Positions 6,237 to 10,652 of a DNA stretch of 10,652 bases are shown here, piece by piece; the first letter of the stretch is position 1; each line of letters opens with the position of its first letter. The notes beneath the pieces are model-generated. The model saw only the letters and a list, made by a program, of their open reading frames with translations. It was not told the DNA's origin and searched no databases. Made by a program: the position numbers and the translations under genes. Source of the DNA: Spirochaetota bacterium (GTDB taxonomy: Bacteria; Spirochaetota; Spirochaetia; Treponematales; Treponemataceae); assembly GCA_023443865.1 (NCBI GenBank), contig JAEZST010000005.1, positions 1 through 10,652 of the forward strand. Reading direction: 5' to 3'.

Positions 6237-6265
6237 TTGCTTTACAGTGTTAAGTTTACTATAAT
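6237..6265 (+). promoter_or_regulatory. candidate promoter of the PAS-GGDEF-EAL gene
   Basis: TTGCTT (6237-6242), 17-base spacer, TATAAT (6260-6265). It would give a leader of about 147 bases before the ATG at 6420. I looked for a cyclic-di-GMP riboswitch in this leader and did not find the conserved core. The -35 box is imperfect. Confidence 0.5.
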
Positions 6266-6419
6266 ATATATAGATGAATAGAAACAGGAAATAGCCGTAA
6301 ACCACTATACCTAGGATTTTCTATTAAATTATACTTAGTCTAGTGAAGCAATACCGTTTGAATTACCGGAGATGATGATTCCCGGGGTTTACCGACGATT
6401 ACTAAAAGGGGCGCAATGA

Positions 6420-9400
6420 ATGGATAACGGCATATTAGTTGCATTATTCAATAATGCTGCATTACTATTGGTTTTATCAGTGATTTATGATGTTGTATAT
6501 TTCGTTCCACAACGTTATCGTCGGTTGCAACCCATTTTTAGCGGGATATTGATCTCATTAATATGCAGCATAGTCATGCTCGTACCCTTTACGTTGCAGT
6601 CCGGGATAATTTTCGATACAAGATCAATCATTATCAGTGTAGCCGCTTTGTTTTTTGGCTTGGTTCCCACATCCATCGTGGTAGCTGTTACCACGATCAT
6701 TCGCCTGTTCATCGGCGGCTCAGGAACACTAGCAGGTGTTTCCGTCATTCTTGCTAGTGCACTAATAGGGCTTTTTTGGCATCACTGGTTTCACCCGAGA
6801 AAATTGAAGTTGCGCTGGCTAAGCATTTTTACTATGAGTATCATCGTACATATCGTCATGCTTGCCTGTATGCTTCTACTGCCACAACCAGACAACATCA
6901 AGGTTATTCGTACCATTACAATACCAGTGCTCTTAGTGTATCCCGCAGCAACCGTTGTTTTAGGCCTTCTACTGATGCGACAGCAAACACTTCGGAACAC
7001 ACAGGAACAACTTAAACAATCTGAGGAGAGGTTTAAACTACTGTTTGAAAAAGCACCGATGGGGTATCAATCATTGGATTTCGACGGAAATTTCATCGAT
7101 GTCAATCAACAATGGTGTGAATTGCTTGGATATTCAAGGGACGAAGTGATCGGAAAATGGTTTGGCGATTTCTTGTCTCCTGTGAACCGAGAGGCGTTTC
7201 GGGCGCGATTCCCCGTATTCAAAGAACAAGGGTTTATTCATAGTGAGTTTGAAGTACTGCATAAAAATGGCAGTGCATTATTCATAGCATTTGAAGGGAA
7301 AATCGGATATGGCGTTGACCATGAGTTCGTACAAACACATTGTATACTTCAGGATATCACCAATCAAAAAGCGGCCGAGGCAGCTCTTATAGAAAGCGAG
7401 AAGAAATATCGCAATATTGCTGAGAACATGTCTGATGTTGTCTGGCAGGCGGATTTAGACTTAAAAACAACTTACATCAGCCCATCAGTACAGAAACTCC
7501 TTGGCGAATCCCCTGTTGAGCATATGCAAAGGAGTCTTGAAGAGAAATTTCCAGAGCAGACTCTTAAATACCTCGGCAGCGTATTGTTGGAGGAATTAGA
7601 AAATGAAAAGGATATCAATATCCCCAAAAATCGCTCTCGGCTGATTGAGGTAGAACATTACAGAGCAGATGGTACGTTGATATGGATAGAGATGAGTATT
7701 GCAATTACACGGAATCTTCAAGGCAATGCGATTGGAATAATCGGAGTATCCCGTGATATAACACAACGCAAACTGGCAGAAATTGCTTTGAAGGAAAGCG
7801 AACGCAGTAAATCTGTATTGCTAACCAATCTACCAGGTATGGCATATCGTTGTAATTATGATCGTGATTGGACAATGCAATTTGTTTCCGCCGGTTGCGA
7901 AGATTTGACAGGATACGCTCCGGAAAGTCTTATCAACAACAGAGACCTGTCGTATAATGATCTGATAACATCTGAATACCGTGATCCATTATGGAAAGAG
8001 TGGAAGCGAGTTCTTCAAAAAAGACAATCGTTTCAATATGAGTATGAGATCACAACGGTCCAAGGAGAGCGCAAATGGGTTCTGGAACTCGGAGAAGGGG
8101 TTTTTAACGAGGATGGAAGTATTGAAGCACTAGAAGGTATTATCATCGACATTTCTGACCGTAAAGAACTCGAAAACAAGCTAAAATATACCAGTGAACA
8201 TGATGCATTAACCGATCTCTATAACACTAGATATCTAGAACACATGCTGGACCTTGATACAAAAGCTAAGCCGAAAGAAAATAGAGCTGTTCTCAGCATC
8301 AATTTAACGGAAATGAATCAAGTCAGTATAGAGTTCGGCTTTATCTATAGTCAGAGATTAATAAGAAAAATTGCGGATGAACTGAGACGCTTCAATAGTG
8401 ATAACTGTCAATTATTCCATACACACGAGAATCGCTTTGCTTTCTATATAAAATCGCATCGAGATCAGGAAGAGCTGGAAGCTCTTTGCGATGATATCGC
8501 CCATATATTAAATGCATTGCTAGCCGCCGAAAGAGTTGGTGGCGGCATCGGTGTTGTGGTGCTCAGTGAGGATACAGACTATACTGCCGAGCAAACCTTG
8601 AGAAATCTGATGCTAGCATCAGAGAAAGCCATTGGTAACCTGGAGAAAGAATTTAGCCACTACTTTTACGATGCCGAATTGGAGGCGGAGGCTCTACGCG
8701 AACAAGCAATCGAATACGACCTTTCTCAAATTGCAGCAGATGAGAATTCAACAGGATTGTTTTTGCAGTACCAACCGATATTAGATCTCAAATCAAATAC
8801 GATATCCGGGTTTGAAGCGTTGGCCAGATTAAGAAGTGATTCTTACGGTCAAATATCGCCGATGGAATTCATCCCGATCGCTGAAAAAACAAAGCTTATA
8901 ATACCGCTGGGCTATAAGATTATACAAAAGGCATTAAGCTTTTTATGCATGCTGAAGGATGAAGGGTTTGAAGGAATCAATGTATCTATCAATATTTCAG
9001 TCGTTCAATTGTTGAAGAAAGACTTTGTTATCAATCTGCTTTCGATCATAAACGATATGCACATTAATCCTATGAATATTGGGATTGAGGTTACTGAGTC
9101 TATCTTCGCTTCAAATTATCAGGAAATCAACAAGATACTGGGTGGGCTTTTGGCTTTGGGTATTAAAATTGCGATAGATGACTTTGGCACAGGATATTCG
9201 TCGCTTTCCAGAGAACGCGATATGAATATCAGTTACCTAAAAATTGATCAATCGTTTATCAAACGACTTGCATATATAAATGATCAGAAGGCAATCACAG
9301 GCGATATCATTTCAATGGCGCACAGGATGGGACATGAGGTTATTGCTGAGGGAGTTGAGCAGGATATTCAACTTCAGTATTTAAGAAACCACGAGTGTGA

Positions 9401-9476
9401 TAAGATCCAGGGCTACTTAATCAGTAAACCACTCAATGAACAGGCTGCTCTTAAGTTTCTAAATAGAGATAGATAA
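6420..9476 (+). CDS. membrane sensor protein: 5TM-LytS domain, three PAS, degenerate GGDEF, intact EAL
   Basis: Predicted cyclic-di-GMP phosphodiesterase (hydrolysis to pGpG) in the cytoplasmic membrane, 1018 residues. Domains: LytS/YhcK-type 5TM receptor region (about 1-188; GIIFDTRSI and FFGLVPTSIVVAVTTIIRL are typical); PAS 1 (about 203-322), PAS 2 (about 328-456) and PAS 3 (about 463-585), each ending in a D-I-T/S linker; GGDEF domain (about 588-755) that starts normally with HDALTDLYN but has HENRF (669-673) in place of the signature, so no diguanylate cyclase activity is expected; EAL domain (about 765-1018) with E799 of EAL, N858, E890, D920-D921, K941, E977 and Q997 all present. AAAAGGGG (6404-6411) lies eight bases before the ATG. 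It is AT-richer than the genes to the left. The sensed ligand is unknown; the inactive GGDEF may bind GTP as an allosteric site, as in some related hybrids. Confidence 0.93.
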   Translation: MDNGILVALFNNAALLLVLSVIYDVVYFVPQRYRRLQPIFSGILISLICSIVMLVPFTLQSGIIFDTRSIIISVAALFFGLVPTSIVVAVTTIIRLFIGGSGTLAGVSVILASALIGLFWHHWFHPRKLKLRWLSIFTMSIIVHIVMLACMLLLPQPDNIKVIRTITIPVLLVYPAATVVLGLLLMRQQTLRNTQEQLKQSEERFKLLFEKAPMGYQSLDFDGNFIDVNQQWCELLGYSRDEVIGKWFGDFLSPVNREAFRARFPVFKEQGFIHSEFEVLHKNGSALFIAFEGKIGYGVDHEFVQTHCILQDITNQKAAEAALIESEKKYRNIAENMSDVVWQADLDLKTTYISPSVQKLLGESPVEHMQRSLEEKFPEQTLKYLGSVLLEELENEKDINIPKNRSRLIEVEHYRADGTLIWIEMSIAITRNLQGNAIGIIGVSRDITQRKLAEIALKESERSKSVLLTNLPGMAYRCNYDRDWTMQFVSAGCEDLTGYAPESLINNRDLSYNDLITSEYRDPLWKEWKRVLQKRQSFQYEYEITTVQGERKWVLELGEGVFNEDGSIEALEGIIIDISDRKELENKLKYTSEHDALTDLYNTRYLEHMLDLDTKAKPKENRAVLSINLTEMNQVSIEFGFIYSQRLIRKIADELRRFNSDNCQLFHTHENRFAFYIKSHRDQEELEALCDDIAHILNALLAAERVGGGIGVVVLSEDTDYTAEQTLRNLMLASEKAIGNLEKEFSHYFYDAELEAEALREQAIEYDLSQIAADENSTGLFLQYQPILDLKSNTISGFEALARLRSDSYGQISPMEFIPIAEKTKLIIPLGYKIIQKALSFLCMLKDEGFEGINVSINISVVQLLKKDFVINLLSIINDMHINPMNIGIEVTESIFASNYQEINKILGGLLALGIKIAIDDFGTGYSSLSRERDMNISYLKIDQSFIKRLAYINDQKAITGDIISMAHRMGHEVIAEGVEQDIQLQYLRNHECDKIQGYLISKPLNEQAALKFLNRDR

Positions 9477-9526
9477 ACAGAACTCCTGCTAAATGAAGAC
9501 CTGGATGGAGAATGGAAACACTATAA

Positions 9527-9610
9527 CTAGGAAAAGGAAATCAGTTTGACCCGGAAATTGCCGAACTATTTGACCAGACTATAACAGATCAACGGGAGCC
9601 AGCTGATTGA
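9527..9610 (+). pseudogene. remnant of an HD-GYP-type C-terminus
   Basis: The frame reads GKGNQFDPEIAELF and stops at 9608-9610. This closely resembles the G-x-G-x-QFDP ending of HD-GYP cyclic-di-GMP phosphodiesterase domains. Upstream in the same frame RPGWRMETL (9497-9523) is compatible with the preceding helix, but stop codons at 9494 and 9524 break it, and no HD or GYP motif remains. It begins directly behind the EAL gene on the same strand. Recognition rests on about 14 residues, so this is moderate evidence only. Confidence 0.5.
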
Positions 9611-9630
9611 TTAAATCATATATTGTCACT

Positions 9631-9852
9631 TTATGATATGTCAGATGCGATAAGATTCTTACCATTTCGTTTAGCAGCATAGAGTCTGGTATCCGCTGTA
9701 TGAATAAACTCGGTAATCGTTTCCCCATGGTACTGTCCAACTCCACCGCTAATGGTAATATGCAATCTTTCAAAGAAGCTTTGATTTTCTACATTCTGCC
9801 TGATCCTCTCAGATACTTTTCTGGCAACAGACAATTGCTTAGGGACCAAAGC
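9631..9852 (-). pseudogene. C-terminal fragment of a GGDEF (diguanylate cyclase) domain
   Basis: On the minus strand the frame gives ARKVSERIRQNVE, then ITISGGVGQYHG, then ADTRLYAAKRNGKN and a stop at 9631. These are the conserved helix, strand and ADxxLYxAKxxGKN parts of the second half of a GGDEF domain, in the right order and spacing. The GGDEF signature, which should come just before ALVPKQLSVARK, is missing: upstream the frame turns into unrelated sequence and meets a stop at 9895-9897. The only start is a TTG with no ribosome-binding site. It is a broken gene, opposite in strand to its neighbours. Confidence 0.8.
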
Positions 9853-10065
9853 GTGATTACGCTTGTGTAAACAGATTGAAGGCCGGACGGATGTTCACCT
9901 ATAAAGGTTACGATTTTCTGACGAATATAATGGTAAGATTGAATGAAACTGTCGACTATGCTATACTAAACCATATAAAAAGCACAGTACGTTTATAGAA
10001 TCAATAACCTTCAAGAATAAAGCAATTGAGCGATTGATTTTAAGAACCGTTTGAGAGGAAGACAA
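9853..10065. other. gap upstream of the flavodiiron gene
   Basis: Contains the promoter at 9939-9967 and the ribosome-binding site of the next gene. A 35-codon frame at 9891-9998 (starting MFTYKGYDFL, with GAAGG eight bases upstream) has no recognised homologue by eye and overlaps the promoter, so I do not call it a gene. Nothing else is visible. Confidence 0.5.
9939..9967 (+). promoter_or_regulatory. promoter of the flavodiiron protein gene
   Basis: -35 TTGAAT (9939-9944), 17-base spacer, -10 TATACT (9962-9967). The leader to the ATG at 10066 would be about 90 bases. Confidence 0.65.
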
Positions 10066-10652
10066 ATGAAAAAGCTAGTCAAAGGTAACGTTTATTGGAT
10101 TGGCAAGATGGATTGGGAACTGGAGTCCTTTCACGGTGCTGATTATACAATCAACCACGGGTCCAGCCAAAACGCTTATTTAATTCAAGAAGAAAAAACA
10201 GTTTTAGTTGATACAATTTGGAAACCACATTCGACCGAATTCATTGAAAATCTTGAACGTGAAATAGACCTTCATACGATAGATTTCATTATTGCCAACC
10301 ATGGTGAGATCGACCATAGCGGATCGTTGCCCGCGCTAATGGAGAAGATACCGAATACGCCAATCTATTGCACAGCCAACGCCATTAAATCGCTGGTTGG
10401 ACAGTATCATCATCCCGAGTGGAATTTCCATGTAGTCAAGACCGGTGATTCCGTAGATATCGGCAACGGCAAAAAGCTGGTCTTTGTGGAAATGCGAATG
10501 TTGCATTGGCCGGACAGTATGGCAACCTATATGACCGGTGACAACATTCTATTTTCCAACGATGCTTTCGGCCAGCACTATGCCGTGGAGGAATTGTTTA
10601 ATGATAAAGCTGATTCCTGTTTATTATGGGGAGAAGCGCTCAAGTACTATGC
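10066..10652 (+). CDS. flavodiiron protein (A-type flavoprotein, O2/NO reductase), 3' partial
   Basis: Flavodiiron proteins reduce O2 to water or NO to N2O in the cytoplasm of anaerobes, using a diiron site in a metallo-beta-lactamase-like domain and FMN in a flavodoxin-like domain. The visible 195 codons cover most of the first domain. The diiron ligands are in their standard places: H79, E81, D83 and H84 in NHGEIDHSG, H147 in MLHWPDSM, and D166 in SNDAFG. The last histidine and the flavodoxin part lie beyond the window end. AGAGG (10054-10058) is seven bases before the ATG, and a promoter lies about 100 bases upstream, so the gene is probably transcribed on its own. A cyclic-di-GMP link is not implied by its position alone. 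Confidence 0.93.
   Translation, partial: MKKLVKGNVYWIGKMDWELESFHGADYTINHGSSQNAYLIQEEKTVLVDTIWKPHSTEFIENLEREIDLHTIDFIIANHGEIDHSGSLPALMEKIPNTPIYCTANAIKSLVGQYHHPEWNFHVVKTGDSVDIGNGKKLVFVEMRMLHWPDSMATYMTGDNILFSNDAFGQHYAVEELFNDKADSCLLWGEALKYY

Larger units (their letters stand above)
5697..6419. other. 723-base gap without a convincing gene
   Basis: Between the tRNA terminator and the signalling gene I see a tRNA 3' remnant (5802-5849), a terminator (5858-5900), an inverted repeat (6043-6082) and a promoter (6237-6265), described separately. A 120-codon open frame at 5891-6253 starts inside the terminator stem, has no ribosome-binding site and no recognisable motif. The gap is AT-rich, unlike everything to its left. 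Confidence 0.6.

Noticed and set aside
5891..6253. 120-codon open frame on the plus strand
   Set aside because: Its ATG lies inside the right arm of a terminator, there is no ribosome-binding site, and no motif or composition pattern looks coding. A frame of this length can occur by chance in AT-rich DNA.
6342..6419. Short frame ending GVYRRLLKGAQ whose TGA overlaps the region just before the EAL gene start
   Set aside because: Only about 24 codons, no suitable start, and no recognisable homology; it may be a chance frame in the leader. An upstream-ORF role cannot be shown.
6272..6419. Cyclic-di-GMP riboswitch in the leader of the EAL gene
   Set aside because: The leader is long enough, but the conserved GEMM core sequences and paired arms were not found.
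9891..9998. 35-codon frame starting MFTYKGYDFL with a possible GAAGG site
   Set aside because: Very short, contains the promoter of the next gene, and the faint likeness to the GHEFL segment of DUF2513-type proteins is too weak to count.

Overview
The window looks like a chromosomal segment of an anaerobic, low-peroxide-lifestyle Clostridia-type Bacillota. The evidence is a SCIFF-type radical SAM maturase, a greA-lysS pair, sigma-A promoters with 17-base spacers, purine-rich Shine-Dalgarno sites, rho-independent terminators and a flavodiiron protein. No genus can be named from the sequence alone.

Left part (about 1-5700, clearly GC-rich by eye). The window opens inside a radical SAM/SPASM peptide maturase (scfB-like, 5' end missing) on the + strand. 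Its 3' end overlaps by 38 bases the tail of a minus-strand operon, greA - lysS - small membrane-anchored protein. Upstream of greA lie a good sigma-A promoter and an 11-bp perfect inverted repeat in its leader. Next comes a divergent pair: a MerR-family regulator (minus) and an aldo/keto reductase (plus). They share a compact control region. The reductase promoter has the 19-base spacer typical of MerR-activated promoters, with a near-perfect 18-bp palindrome across it, and a 17-base-spacer merR promoter reads the other way. Two class II serine tRNAs (anticodons TGA and GCT) follow, with their own promoter and a long terminator.

Right part (about 5700-10652, markedly AT-richer). The change of composition falls at the serine tRNA terminator. 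Just beyond it is the 3' half of a tRNA ending in CCA with its own terminator but no 5' half. Then come about 0.5 kb with no convincing gene but a 12-bp perfect inverted repeat, a promoter, and a 1018-residue membrane signalling protein: LytS-type 5TM sensor, three PAS domains, a GGDEF domain without its signature, and an EAL domain with its catalytic residues intact. Behind it are remnants of two more cyclic-di-GMP proteins, an HD-GYP-type C-terminus (+) and a GGDEF C-terminal piece (-). The window ends inside a flavodiiron protein gene with its own promoter.

The right part is best read as a transferred or decaying accessory segment next to a tRNA cluster, with cyclic-di-GMP signalling as its visible theme. 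A contig join is an alternative explanation that cannot be excluded from sequence alone. I found no CRISPR array, intact transposase, integrase or clear undescribed defence-type system.
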